Of a DNA stretch of 64,000 bases, positions 23,016 through 34,432 are shown piece after piece. Source of the DNA: Usnea hakonensis (Eukaryota; Ascomycota; Lecanoromycetes; Lecanorales; Parmeliaceae); NCBI GenBank assembly GCA_013423325.1, contig BLJB01000230.1, forward strand, positions 1 through 64,000, read 5' to 3'. The notes below the pieces were generated by a model. The model was not told the DNA's origin. It worked only from the letters and a program-made list of their open reading frames with translations, and did not search any database. The first letter of the stretch is position 1. Each line of letters starts with the position of its first letter. Position numbers and translations under genes: made by a program.

Positions 23016-23569
23016 TGCAGAGAGAGTAGTTGCAAAAACGATGTTCTTTTGAAAGAGGAGGACAGGGACAGAGCCAACTTTGTAGGAAACGAGATCATTT
23101 GGAAACAGTGAGACAGAGGAAGGTATCTCCTGCCGACATATATATTAAATTAGAGAGAATGAAGATCACTAAAGATCACTAACGAGGCACGGGACACATT
23201 CCTCGGGAAGTCACAAGTGAGCCATTATAGTACAAAGTTGCTCAAATTGCGTGTGTAGTATGTCCCTAAATCACGTACGGAGTACATTCCTGAACCATGT
23301 GAACTAGATCTTGTAAAGGCCATCCATGAGGCAGATATAAGTGCAATTGAGGCCATGGTATTGGAGGAAGTACAGGAGGTATATGGTCAGGAGTCAGTCA
23401 GCTCATCGAATGCAACCCGCCAATAGTTTCCCTTAAACACGCCAAGGCGGAAGATGACTAAGCAATTTCCCCGCATCTAAAAATCTTTCTCCGCATCAAA
23501 TCTCCTTTGCCGTACTTCTCCACCAGTAGTTCAACAATACAACAACAAATAGAACATAGCTATTCTTTA
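23016..23569. other. Intergenic, nothing recognised
   Basis: Promoter side of the hypothetical gene and 3' flank of the phosphotransferase. AAGATCACTA is repeated near 23162-23182. No gene is seen. Confidence 0.5.
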
Positions 23570-24574
23570 TTATTCCTTCAACTCATCCAACAAACTTCCA
23601 ACCAACCAGCTCTCATTATCACCAATTGCCCCCTTCATCGCCCCCTTCATCAGCTCGTACCCTACCTCCACAACATCCTTTGTCTCCTGCTCCGTTCCCC
23701 AGCTGACCCGCGTAGGCCAAAACGCAAGATGAACCCCCATATGAACCGCGACACGCTCAACAAACTTTCTGTCCAACGTTCCAACCTCTCGATACCCTCT
23801 TAAAAATGCCGCGCGCAATCCCCTACCCCCTCGAAATCGATCCAACAAATGCGCTTCCGCTGCAAACTGTCCAATGTCCGTGGCCCCGCACCCTCTGCGC
23901 ACCATCTCCCAATCTACAATCGACAACCTCCCCGGCTCATTGATGAGAACGTTTCCAGGCCAAAAGTCACCATGACATATACACTCGTCGTCAGTCTGAA
24001 GAAGAGAACCGTATCGAGCGTCGATCTGCTCTGCAAGAGAGGGGTTTTGGTCATACTTTTGCAAAGCGCCGCCCAGACGAGAATATGCGAATCGATACAT
24101 GGATTTGGCGGCTTGGTTGTTGTCGATGGCTGCACTCTTGGTCCGTTGATGCAACCCCGCAAGCCATCGTCCAAGCGCAATGCCGAATGCGGGAATGTCA
24201 AGACCAGGATCTATATACGCTTCCTTCAACGTGCGGTCGCCCCCATCTTCCATCATGAGGACATGACTGTCGGAATCATTGCGGTACACCTCTGGAACGG
24301 AGACCAGTGTGCTCGAGTCCAGCAACGGTGGCAGAGTCGTCATAGTCCTGTGCTCAAAGTCCATGCGATCGACCGAGAAGGACAGATCTGGCGCTGCCTT
24401 GACGAAAGGTTCTGCATGCTTGATAATAATTCTCTTTCCAGATCTTTCGACTGCTCTCCACACGAAATTTCCGGAGCCACCTGCGAGCGGCTGTAAGGAA
24501 TCCAAGTCAATCTCAGCCTCGCCTAGATGGCCTAGGTAAGCCTTCAACTGCTCTGTGTTCGTGATTTCTGTCAT
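23570..24574 (-). CDS. APH-family phosphotransferase (aminoglycoside/choline kinase fold)
   Basis: A single-exon gene of 334 aa with the protein-kinase-like APH fold. The nucleotide loop LAGGSGNFVWRA is at about residues 31-42, with a likely ATP-binding Lys in RIIIKHAEP. The Brenner motif CHGDFWPGNVL supplies the catalytic Asp and Asn, and IVDWEM supplies the metal-binding Asp. Family members phosphorylate small hydroxyl compounds such as aminoglycosides, choline, homoserine or methylthioribose; the substrate here cannot be read from sequence. The start ATG at 24574 leaves a normal N terminus. It is probably cytosolic. No physical partner gene is evident nearby. Confidence 0.85.
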   Translation of the reverse strand: MTEITNTEQLKAYLGHLGEAEIDLDSLQPLAGGSGNFVWRAVERSGKRIIIKHAEPFVKAAPDLSFSVDRMDFEHRTMTTLPPLLDSSTLVSVPEVYRNDSDSHVLMMEDGGDRTLKEAYIDPGLDIPAFGIALGRWLAGLHQRTKSAAIDNNQAAKSMYRFAYSRLGGALQKYDQNPSLAEQIDARYGSLLQTDDECICHGDFWPGNVLINEPGRLSIVDWEMVRRGCGATDIGQFAAEAHLLDRFRGGRGLRAAFLRGYREVGTLDRKFVERVAVHMGVHLAFWPTRVSWGTEQETKDVVEVGYELMKGAMKGAIGDNESWLVGSLLDELKE

Positions 24575-25846
24575 TGCGCCTGCTTTTTGACGACTTTCTC
24601 TCTTCTTGAATCAGTTTCAGTGAGTTCTTCATTAAACTTGGAACTTCTTCAAAGCTCAGTCTTCGTTTGCGCGGTCTTGTAATAGGAGATTACATCCTCC
24701 AGCTCTACCTGTGAGTCACTGCCAAGACTTCTATTGATGCAATCTTCCACTTCACCCGTCCAGTCACGAGCGTTACCAATCGGGCAAGGAAGGGCAGCCA
24801 CATCACTGGCGAAGCCGTGATAACCCTGAGTCACCTTTGAATGTTTCTACCCAATGCAGCTTCTTCTCGCTTCCCACTGATACATTCAACGGGTTTCCTA
24901 TATAAGTCTCATTTCAAGTCGTCAAGGCCAGCGACGTCTTACTTTAAACCCCTTCTTATTCATTATTATGCAACACACTTGGCTCATGCCTAGCTGGTTC
25001 ATGCCTACCTGCTACGGACCAGGTTCGATAAACGAAGCGCTTTGTAGCCCATGATTGACAAGCCGAGTACTTTGTCGCGTAAGTAGATTCCTTATCGGGA
25101 CTACCCAAGCGCAAGCTGAAAACGCTCGATAAGCGCCAATAATGGCTCGTTTGATTGGTTCCATCTTCTGCAGAGATAAGCTCGCAGGTGCATGTCGCTA
25201 AAGGGTGTGTCTGAGCTGCAAGGCCACCTGGCTTTAAGGCTTGCCCCAGCTTTGAGATTCCAGGGTGGTCCCCGCAAACTGAATCATTGGTCGCTAACCC
25301 ACTAGCATTGCGCCTGGACCATTCAGGGAAAAGGATCGTTCCCGGGACCGTCCCGTCACTGAGTCGCCCGTGCAGCTCATTTTCCCTCGTCTTGAGTTGC
25401 TGAGGCTCTGCATCGCAGAAGGGAAAACAGCCTGGAGTCTTCTAATCCCCCGTTAGAGCGATTGCGGATAGTAGCGCTACCAGTCGACAACATACGTCTT
25501 CTCGTCCTTTGAACCACTGTTGTTGAATGTTGAGGCTTAAAAATTACGCTCGGACCTCTTCCTGTTGCGGACGTTTCATACGCGTGTGGGCGCAATGAGT
25601 ACAAGTCGCGAGCTTAATGTCCTAATTGCTTAGCCCAGACGTAGGAAAAAGTATATCACTCACATATTGAGGGCTATAATAAGGATCGAACATACTCTTA
25701 CTCCCAGTCTTGAAACCTTTTTAGACCTGCATTATATTGGCGACATCCGAGGATCAAATCTCCGGCATTCCATAAATTAGAAACCATGGAGCTCGCGTGC
25801 CATCGAGTATATTTATTTCAAGCTTTCTGTGGTGCCTTTGTTGAAT
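24575..25846. other. Intergenic, no gene recognised
   Basis: 1.27 kb between divergent genes. TGGTTCATGCCTA/TGGCTCATGCCTA near-repeats lie at 24980-25010. Short frames at 24649-24834 and 25377-25604 show no domain. The last 200 bases contain the promoter of the small secreted gene. Confidence 0.5.
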
Positions 25847-26477
25847 ATGCGTGCTTTGTCTGCGTTCTCATTTTTCCAGTTGATTTATCTTTACGTCACC
25901 AACTGCCTAGCATTGCCTCTTCTAAACTTAACGAATATATCTTCCTATTTCAACCTCAATGATACTCTTCTGAAGTTCGTACGCCTCCACTCACGTACCT
26001 AGCGAGCATTCGCAAATTTCCAACTAACCGATTTCCAGTGTCGAACCATATCACTACCGCATACCTAATTCGCCTCTAACGCTCCACGTCACCCTCCTCC
26101 CGACCAAAACTCCCCTCATCCCCCATGATACCCTCATGTGCCTCCATTCATTCATGCAAGTCCTCGCTCTGGAGCCCAAGTCGAGTTACCTTGACCGCAT
26201 GCGCAAGCACTACACATCCAACATGGAAGCCATTATATCACCTGTGCATTGTCCAGGATGTGCACTCACGTATCTGCAATCGGCTAAAGTTTTGGCCGGA
26301 CTGTGGATCTATATTAGCCGGGAGAACCTTCTCTACGTGCAGCGATATGGCGTTTTTGACATCAGAACGCAAAGGATGGTAGCATGGGGGAGTCTAGTGA
26401 TTGTGCCACCCGCGCCTGGGACCTCGGTGGGGGTGGATATGGTCAACTTGCCTTCAGGATTGGCTGAGACGAGTTGA
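25847..26477 (+). CDS. Small secreted protein (family member B)
   Basis: Predicted 188-aa secreted protein in two exons, 25847-25974 and 26039-26477. The 64-nt intron has a CTAAC branch and a TTTCCAG acceptor. Its donor is a weak GTTCGT; the stronger GTACGC four bases on would break the frame. The signal peptide MRALSAFSFFQLIYLYVTNCLA is followed by Asn-X-Thr/Ser sites. After the junction come YRIPNSPLTLHV and, later, LTYLQSAKVLAGLWIYI and LLYVQRYGVFDIR. This order matches members at 1142-1687 and 30937-31606. A CPGC pair could be a disulfide. Function unknown; effector-like or cell-wall-related roles are only speculation. Confidence 0.6.
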
Positions 26478-27577
26478 GCAGGCCGATGATGGGCTCAACA
26501 TACATGGACTTCATTGCGAACGGCTCAGATTTGACTGAATCCACTACTGACTCTCATATCAGCCAGATGCAGCAAGCTGTGAGTGCGCTTGCCATCGTCG
26601 CGGATGCAAGTGCTCAGCAAGGACGATGCTCCGTGGTTGAGGAGTAATGCTTCTGGCGTGCAGGCCATGAGATTCCACAAGGAACCCTATTAATTAACAA
26701 GCTCAGCCTTCGTGTGCGACTTCAGCAGAGAAGTGAGGTTCTTCAGCATCATTCTCAACAAGTGCCAGCTCGCCGGACTTACACTGGAAATGAAAATGCG
26801 CGCAGTTACAACAGTCAAGTCATCTCGAGACCAGGAGTCCTTTCGATCACAATGTTGACATCAACAAATTGGAGACTCCTGTCCAAGAGGACTCGCCAAC
26901 CGGTAGAGAGATAAGGGTGGTTGGGACTTGATGAGCTAGCAATTCCTTTCGCTAGGTAGGCCCGGGAAGCCCTTAGCGTCAATACATCGAACAATTAGTA
27001 AAATCGAATCAAAATATCTTATCGACTTCTAAAGATAGAGATCGCACGATTATTCGGCGCAGTAACTAATTATAAGGCTGACTTTATTTTGATATTTCGA
27101 TTTATCTATCCACTTGTATAGCGTGGAAAGTGGTGCAGCTACGTTAGTGGTTTCGTGCCATACAAAAGGACTATCGACATGGCCTACATTTGGCCACTGC
27201 AATACTACTAATCCCGAAAGGAGTCAAGATCTTGAACCCTGCATAATGCCAATATCTTGGTATTTTGAGAATCTTCGATCATTGGCTGGAGCAGCCGAAG
27301 CGTGAGTCCTTGGCTCCTTGGCCACAGTCCGCAACCTTGACGACGATCCGGACCGCAATCAAAGCCAAACAAGCTGACATATACACACAGTAACATACGC
27401 CGCAGCTGAATTTGGTTATGGCCGAGCGACACCCTCGTACCCATGTTTATCCTTCCACGTTTTCAGTTCGAAGATTGGTTTCGTCCCGTCACGTTCATTG
27501 CTCTCGTGTTACGATTTTGACACATTCCGATTACTTTGTCGCTCGTTATAGAGCTGGCCCTTTCGGGTAACTCGAAC
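26478..27577. other. Intergenic with an AT-rich patch
   Basis: 1.1 kb without a supported gene. The part at 26990-27110 is distinctly AT-rich (ATCGAATCAAAATATC, TAATTATAAGG), like mutated repeat DNA. Frames at 26714-26914 and 27114-27305 look random. Confidence 0.45.
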
Positions 27578-28458
27578 ATGCTTCATCTTCTCTCGTTATG
27601 TCTCCTCGCACCTCTCGTATACGCTTCTCCTCCGCCGCCTGTCATCACGCCCTCACCCAAACTCATCCCTGAGCTCCTCAAGCGCGCGAACAATCTCTGC
27701 GGATCATGGATCGACGTGAGCTCCTCCAGTACGTTTCCGAATTTCTTATCACACTCGGTTCGAGGCGCCATCTAAACTACAGCAGCCCACGCCATCACCT
27801 GCAACCCAAACGTGCAATGCATGATCGCACTGACCCTAACGCCACAAAACATATACTGTTCTGACATCGGATCGCCCGTGACGAGCATATTCGGCTACGG
27901 ACACTGGCCCGTCGACGGCTGCGGTGTCGGCCAACTATGCTGGTAAACAACCTTCCCTACTTCTCAATCCCAAGCCCGCCCATCAATCTCCCACTGATCT
28001 CGGAAAACCTTCTCAGTCCCTCCGCCGCGCCTTACATCACACATTTCGCTTACGATGAAACGGACACGTCGTCTGTGCAACTGGTCTGCGGCGTCGGCAC
28101 CGCTACCCTCATCCATGCTTACGCCGCCTCCTTCACCCTCGAGCAAACACAGGCCCAGACCGTCGGCGGCGTCAACACGGCCGCCGTATCGGGTCTCCAA
28201 CTCGCCATCACAGAATCCGCTGTCATGTACACGCAATCCCCTTCTCCCCCCAGCACCAGCTCCAGTCCCGCAACCAGCCCCACTCCCGCACCCGCTGCGA
28301 CGAGCGGTAAAGCCGCCGCCTCCTCCGGTGATGGTGGAGGAGGGCTGGCGGTGGGGTCGGAGGTAGGGTCGATTATTGGGGCGATATGCGGTGCGTTTGC
28401 GTTGGCGCTGACGATATATTTCGGACGGAAGGAATTGCAGAAGAGAAGGGAGAAGTAG
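27578..28458 (+). CDS. Signal-peptide, single-pass membrane surface protein
   Basis: A 250-aa protein in three exons: 27578-27728, 27783-27942 and 28017-28458. Introns of 54 and 74 nt (GTACGT and GTAAAC donors) give exact frame closure. The signal peptide is MLHLLSLCLLAPLVYA. The ectodomain carries paired cysteines (NLCGSW, ITCNPNVQC, IYCSD, GCGVGQLCC, LVCGVG), as in small disulfide domains of fungal surface proteins. A Ser/Thr/Pro/Ala linker (PSTSSSPATSPTPAPAATSG) precedes one transmembrane helix, EVGSIIGAICGAFALALTIYF, and a short basic tail GRKELQKRREK. The topology is type I, with a wall-spanning mucin-like stem. This resembles wall-stress or surface-sensor architecture, but no named domain is recognised. 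Confidence 0.75.
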
Positions 28459-30936
28459 GTTGCAGCGAGGAGGGGGGAGGAAAAGGCGGCATTGGAGGAG
28501 CCCATGATAGCGACAGCTAGGCGGGGGGGTTCTAAGGGTGGAGGACTCAGAGCCGGAATAGCGCCGTCCTGATTCAGGATGGGAGTATATTCAAAAAGGC
28601 TGGTGATTGTGCTGATTATCAAGATACTGATAGACTTGGCCTGCAGAGGGGAGGCGATTGTTTCCATCAATGGCATAACCTCATCCTGTCTGTTCGAATC
28701 GTATCCGCAATGGTGTTCTCGACGCGTGTTTTCGAAGGTGGGGGCTTAGCGAAGCCCGGGATCTACGTGTGATTGCTAAATGGCACCCATTTCGATTTCC
28801 AGCTTCCTTCTCCGCTGCTGCTACTCATACTCTGTGATCAAAAATATACTGACCGTACAACTGCTCCATATCCCACCACATGCATTTTGCAAATTGCGCT
28901 ACTGCCGCCTAGACCTCATACGCTGAAAGCTTGCATACCGTGTCTCGGTTTATAAAAGCCGGACGCAAACTACATATCCCAGATCTAAACTTCCAGAGAT
29001 AAAGTAAGATACAGAGAGAGAGCCTATAAGACAATTTCTTTGAAAGGGAGTTCGGGAAGTAGTTTGAGGTAGTCAAGTCACAGCCTGAGAAAAGAAAGGG
29101 GTGTGTATTAGACATACATCCTTTGCGATGTCCGCGGTTCAGCTTGGAAATGCTAGAGACGAACGACATGGGCCCCGAGCATATGGGAAGATTTTCGGAG
29201 AAGATAGGATCGGGCTTTCATGGAGATTGACGTGGGTGGGGACTGGGTGGGCTAGGGGGAGAGGGCGTGGGGAGTGAGGGTGTTGATTACGGTGTTTATC
29301 TGCCTAAGATGATATACAGTGTATGAAACGCGTTCGAAGCTTGTGAATACCGGAGGTCGTACAATGTGACTCTGAGTATTAGGATACTAAGATACGGACG
29401 GAGAGGCGGGAAGCTCATTTGCCCATAGACCAAAGCCCTCCTCTCTCCTCATAGACTAATAATCCCCTCTCCATCTCAATCCCTCGGCCCTCGCTAAAAG
29501 CGCAAAGCACGTCGCCGCGTCTGCATAATTGCACGCCGGATTCCCAAGTTCCTTACAAACCTTCCAGCCTAGAGAAGAAGCCCACAGAAAGCAGACGTAT
29601 AGATAGGACTACTAGGTCCGATGATGACAGACCCCATTCCGCAGAGAGCCCTAGCCCAGCTCTCATCGCAGCGGTTGTGTTCTACAGCTAGTATATTATT
29701 TATATGCTTGCGTGTTAGTGTAGCTATGGAAGGAATGGGAGAAGGTAGGTAGGTACGTTATAGTACATACGCTCCTTGACACGAGCGCCGTGTTAGGATA
29801 TATTAGAAAAGCCTAACGACATCTCAGCAAGAACATTCTGGGAGCGGGTATAAGACGAGTCTGCGCCTTCATCCGTGCTTGGTGTTGAATACCAAGAATT
29901 GCAGACACTGACGGGACGGGTCCAAGCAATGTACCTTGAATCCAGACAATATTGGTACTACGGTAACCTCAAGCGAGCGTCAGTATGTGAAATCTAGATA
30001 CTTATGCCGTTTTTGATCGTTTGGAGGTAGGGAAGGAGTGAGTGAGTACTCTCTGGCGCTGGGCCGGGGGGGGGATGGTGCGGAGTTGGCACTCCAAGAC
30101 CACACCCACTCATAGAAATAACTAGGAAGGAGTCCGCTTTGTGGGCATCTAACCGCCCTTCCATCAGACTAGAATAGTGATCCAATTCCCGTACAACTCC
30201 ATCTTGAAAGAATACGTCAAAATACCAACAGCCTGATCATCCTCCAGGCAATAGAGAAACCATAACAGACAAGACGACAAGGTACATCAAAGCCAACATA
30301 ACAACAACGACGACTACACTTACGAGTCCGAAGAAAGAAGACATCCGAATACTGGAGTATGTATCTGACACAGCCAACCTCTCTAGAAGCCAGAGACGCA
30401 AGCGCCTCCGCGACCGAGCTAGAAAGAAAGAAAGGAAGGTTGATGAAGCAGCTCGAGATGGTGCCTTTAGGGTAGAGAGAGAGAGAGAGAGAAAACATTC
30501 TCGACAAGAGTGAGAGAGCCACAGTGGGTGGGTGGCTTCAAGCATTAAGTACAGCCGCGGAAATCGATAAAATATCTACTCCATGGCGGAAAAATTTTAT
30601 CAGGCGGAATTCTGACAGAGAAAGGACGAGAGTAGGCTGCTCAATCTCTGCGGATTCAAAGTTCAGCTGGGGATTTCTCTCAGACGGCTTATCGATGAGC
30701 ATCGTAAGCTCTGCGGGGCAGGTCGGATTATCCCTCAAGTTTCAGACCAGTCCCAGGCGACCTATTCGATTCCGGGGAATCTTCCACCCGCAAAACAATG
30801 CGCCGTCGAAAAAAAAAAAATGGCGCGGCAAGCGCACATGTCAGATAAAAGAGCGCCTTAAACAAGCACAAAGTCTTCTATCAACCCGAAACCCCGGTAT
30901 TTCACATCTCCCACTCACAACCTCCATCCGCCCCCA
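28459..30936. other. Long intergenic stretch, no gene recognised
   Basis: 2.5 kb between convergent genes. The antisense frame at 28119-28676 is a shadow of the surface-protein gene. Otherwise the region holds a GAGA run near 30475-30492, a poly-A stretch near 30811-30821 and C-rich DNA toward 30936. Frames at 30237-30545 and 30524-31054 have no domain support. Confidence 0.5.
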
Positions 30937-31606
30937 TCACAGCCCCCTCGTAACCGCAAACCCCGACCCTTCCACATACCCTTCCCTCCCCCCCTCCTCC
31001 TCAACAACCCACAACCGAAACGAAAAATCAAACCCCGGATACGCCTCCACATAACCATCCACCCCCCCCAGCGCCGCCGTCCATCTACCCCACGTCAAAG
31101 GTTCTTCTTCTCCCGGTCGTTCAACAACCTCCGGCTGCACGCCCAACAGGAAGCCCCCTTCCTGCAAGCTGTACCCGTCTTCCGGGAGTGGCGTTTGCGG
31201 TCTGTAGGGGGTTTTGCTAGCGATTGTGGCTTCACGGATGACGTTTTTGACGAGGGTTTCGTTGCGGGTGGGGATGAGGCCTAGGGGGCAGAATTCGATG
31301 ATGAGGTCGGAGTTGGGGATGAGGTAAAAGTAGGGGTTTGGTGGGGGGCCGGGGGGGAAGCTGTGGGGTGGGTGCTGTTAGCCAGGTTTTTATTTCCTGT
31401 CTGTCGAAGATATATACTGACGACTTGAAGACAGTGGGCGGTACGGTCAGCGTCGGGATGTTGCTAGTTTCTGAGAAAGCGCTCGTCAGGCTCAAGCTTG
31501 GCGGTGTTGGTGCATTCCGGGATGGCGGACTGAGCGGTGGTGCCGCGATGGTGAAGCCAATGTAGGGTAGCAGGAGGGCGAGGTAGGGTATACCGCGGTT
31601 CAGCAT
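30937..31606 (-). CDS. Small secreted protein (family member C)
   Basis: A 202-aa secreted protein in two exons, 31606-31422 and 31360-30937. The 61-nt intron has a GTCAGT donor, a perfect GCTAACA branch and a CCCCACAG acceptor. The equally placed GTATAT donor would leave the wrong frame. The signal peptide is MLNRGIPYLALLLPYIGFTIA, followed by a Pro/Ser-rich stretch. Exon 2 starts FPPGPPPNPYFYLIPNSDLI, continues with EDGYSLQEGGFLLGV, then EPLTWGRWTAALGGVDGYV and FSFRLWVVEE. The IPNS motif and the LTW..W..AL.G block recur in member B, and a looser form in member A. Function unknown. Its ATG overlaps the end of a decayed frame upstream. Confidence 0.65.
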
Positions 31607-31985
31607 CTTGCCTTGACGCTGGAGGGATTGTGGCGCCAGGGGGTAATATAGCGAGTGCGGCTTTTTGTTGCGAAGAAGTCGTTGACAGTCCCGCGCCTAT
31701 GGAGTAGACATTGCTCTTTCAGGCGATCCGCTGCATTGCCATCCCCCACACCACTTATCATCAGATCCACAGCAGGATCCACCTCCAACCCAGCTACGTG
31801 GGAGTAAAATCCAAGCATATCGTCTCCTCTTCTTCCTCTGAATATGCCTCGCGAGTGATAAAGAATCGTATAGTCCGCTTCGCGAATTTCAGCAAGGCTG
31901 TGTTCCTGAGCGCGTCAAGGGCTATATCCTTGAACATCGCTTCATCATCGGCAAGCTTTAAGTTAGGTAGCCATTTGCCCAAGCT
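31600..31985 (-). pseudogene. Frameshifted gene fragment
   Basis: Two overlapping frames read like pieces of one protein. The first (about 31985-31794) contains LKLADDEAMFKDIALDALRN and FAKRTIRFFITREAYSEEEE. The second (31818-31600) contains MLGFYSHVAGLEVDPAVDL and RRGTVNDFFATKSRTRYI. They overlap out of frame near 31800-31818, which would need one frameshift to join. No family is recognised with confidence. The region may instead be chance open frame. The TGA that ends it lies inside the first codons of the secreted-protein gene (ATGCTGA). Confidence 0.3.
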
Positions 31986-33374
31986 AGCGCTTATATCAAC
32001 CTCGGAAGGTGGTCAAAGAATACATTCAGACAACAACCCTAGCCTCACGAGTAACAATGAGCGAGGGCGCTAGTACTTACTTACGTCGCTTCTCTTACGA
32101 CGACTATCTGCCGAGTCCCTGTTTCTCACTTGATAAGGACAGACTTCGAAGTCATCGTCTTCGCCACCCAATGTCGTAATAAACAAGCTCGCAAGGCTGA
32201 ACAGTGTATACCGTGCTCAGCTTATTGACGAGGAGGGCATTTGGTTGAATTTTTTGTAAAATGCGCATTAGCCAAAGAGGCCTCATGCAGGGTAGTAATG
32301 TTGCTTGCAATCTTGTTGACTGCTTATAACTTGAGTGTTCAGATGGGCAGTGACGCGGGTGAGAGAATTGGGCTTTAGTAATGGCAATGCCCACTATATT
32401 CGTGAGGTCTTGGAGGTCTTCATTGAAATTTGAAAAGAAACGAATTTGAACAAGGATAGATCCAGACGAGCCTGCTATAGGGATAGCGGCGGATAGATTC
32501 TTGAGAAAGAGGATGTTATAAAGGGAGAGTATATGAAGAATGCGGGGTGAGTTTTGAATTTCTTTGATCATGAAAAAAAGCTGAAAGCGACAGAGAAGGA
32601 AAACGAGAGTAGGTTTTCTTTTATTAGTTGCTCGCATAGAAGTACATGTGTCTCAACCATGAAGTAAGAGAAAAGATTGAATGTAGCTGCGACTGTGTCT
32701 CGTTCAAGTCCTTACAAGTGGTAGACTTGTACAACAAAGTCCGAACCGACGAAGCCCTTCGGTCGAAATAAGTCGAACTGTAAAACTCAATTGATGACTG
32801 CAATCCTGTAGAAAGGAAGATTCTTTCTCATCGATGAGCTGCGTGGTCCTACCCTTCATTCATGGCAACTATGCTGTTTCCATCAAACCAATGAAGCATG
32901 CCATTTCCCCAGTCTGTTGCCTTGAGACGTAATGATTCAGATATACCAAAAGAGGCCGAATTGGAAAGTCTCGTGAAGTAGACAGTTGAGTTATCGGGTG
33001 TATCCCAACGATAGCAATTGAACCGAAGCCTCAGAGGTCATGGTCATGGTCATCATGATCACAAACCTATAGTGTTGATCTATAAACAGCATGCGTCGAG
33101 CCACCACACGACATTCGAAAAGGGTGACAGATTTTTGGACTCACAAAAAGAGCGACACTCGTCTCATTTTAGATATCCGAGGTAACCACAATCGACGATC
33201 CATTACTTTCAGCTATCCTAGCTCAAAGATGACTCGAACGGACGCTGCTAGCAAGCCTAGCGTCGTATATAGGAATCACATGGAGTAATTGAGGCAAAGA
33301 ACCTCTGCACTCCTGAACTTGTAAAACTCTCACCTTTCGTGCGCAATTTTCCATAGGATGTCATAACACAGCGA
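31986..33374. other. Intergenic, one weak open frame
   Basis: 1.4 kb without a supported gene. A 161-codon frame at 32152-32637 (-) has an ATG and a hydrophobic segment but no recognised domain; the composition around it is AT-rich and it may be chance. The rest shows nothing. Confidence 0.4.
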
Positions 33375-34432
33375 TCACGATCGCCCATTCAGCCAGTCGT
33401 CCTCCAGCAGCTGGCTTGCAGACTGTCGGTCCTCAGCACCATCTTCCGCACGAATCGAAGGAAGGCCTCTTCATTGCTACCTTCGAGGTTTTCTTCGGAC
33501 TTCTCCAAACTCGTACGGTCTGGTGCAGGTATGTCACCTCGCCATTGACCTGCTGGATTAGCAAACAGCGTCATGCGAGTAGGGCAACGCTTACCATTAT
33601 CGTTAAAAAATAGAGAAGTCCTCTTCCTCTTCTTCAGGAGCTCGAGTGGAGGAGAACCCATCAAAGCGATCATGTCAGGGAGATGGGCACGAGCCATGTA
33701 TCTTCCCTCCTCCGGATCATTGCCGTAGAACATGCGCTTGCCTTCAAACAGGTCCCAGACCTGGCCAAATAATCAGCCAGCTTCATTAGATACGCCTGAA
33801 ATTCGAGGACGAACAAGGCAGCCAACGTTCCAGATATCAATGCTGTAGATCCACGGTGGTGCCTTCAAGCACACTTCTGGCACCTTGTAAACGTTTAGTT
33901 GTACATCCTCGTCATGCTCGACATCTCCAAAAAGAGTAGAGCCAAAGTCACTCAGAAGAGGCTCTCCGATGCTCTTTCCGAATGGAGAGTCGAAGGCTCG
34001 AGAGACGCAGATGGTGTACCCTTGCCCTTCTCTGCGTGGCGATGGATGTTCTTGTTCGGCCTCAATGAACGTCTAGATGATCGATTTGTCCTCGATTTGC
34101 AGAAGAATGGTCTAGGTACTAATGTCTATGCCAAGTGAGACGTTGGTGCATAGGGTTGGGAGCCAAGTCATACCTGTATGTATCAAATGCGCATGAATGT
34201 GTAGATAGTCGAGTGCAGATAGTAAACGCTGGAGGAAGACTTTTGATAGATCTTCAGTGAAAGGATGGCTAGGGTTGCGGCGGAGTAGCTCTTGGGTGTT
34301 TTCTAGCATGGGCTTATGTGCAATACATTGGTGCTCGCCATTGGGGCCTTGAATGGTAAAGCTATCCAATGTATCTCGTAAATATTGACGACCAGGATGC
34401 TTCGATTGTACGCTGATCAGGTGTCGCCTGTA
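33375..34432 (-). pseudogene. SRPK-like protein kinase remnant, N-lobe lost
   Basis: Kinase C-lobe of the SR-protein-kinase-like class widespread in ascomycetes. The readable part starts at 34432 with HPGRQYLRDTLDSFTIQGP and ALDYLHIHAHLIHTD. After a 48-nt intron (34173-34126) the catalytic loop reads DIST-stop-TILL where the family has DIKxDN, so the catalytic-loop Lys and metal-binding Asn are gone. A second in-frame TAG lies at 34075-34073. The DFG-like LLSDFGSTLFGD, the APE-like KVPEVCLKAP and SIDIWNVGCLVWDLFEG follow. The C terminus is frameshifted: the expected EDRQSASQLLEDDWLNG continues in another frame to a stop at 33375. No glycine loop or N-lobe is found upstream. Clearly inactive. 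Confidence 0.75.

Noticed and set aside
28119..28676. 185-codon antisense frame
   Set aside because: Overlaps the surface-protein gene, which has a signal peptide, cysteines and a membrane helix.
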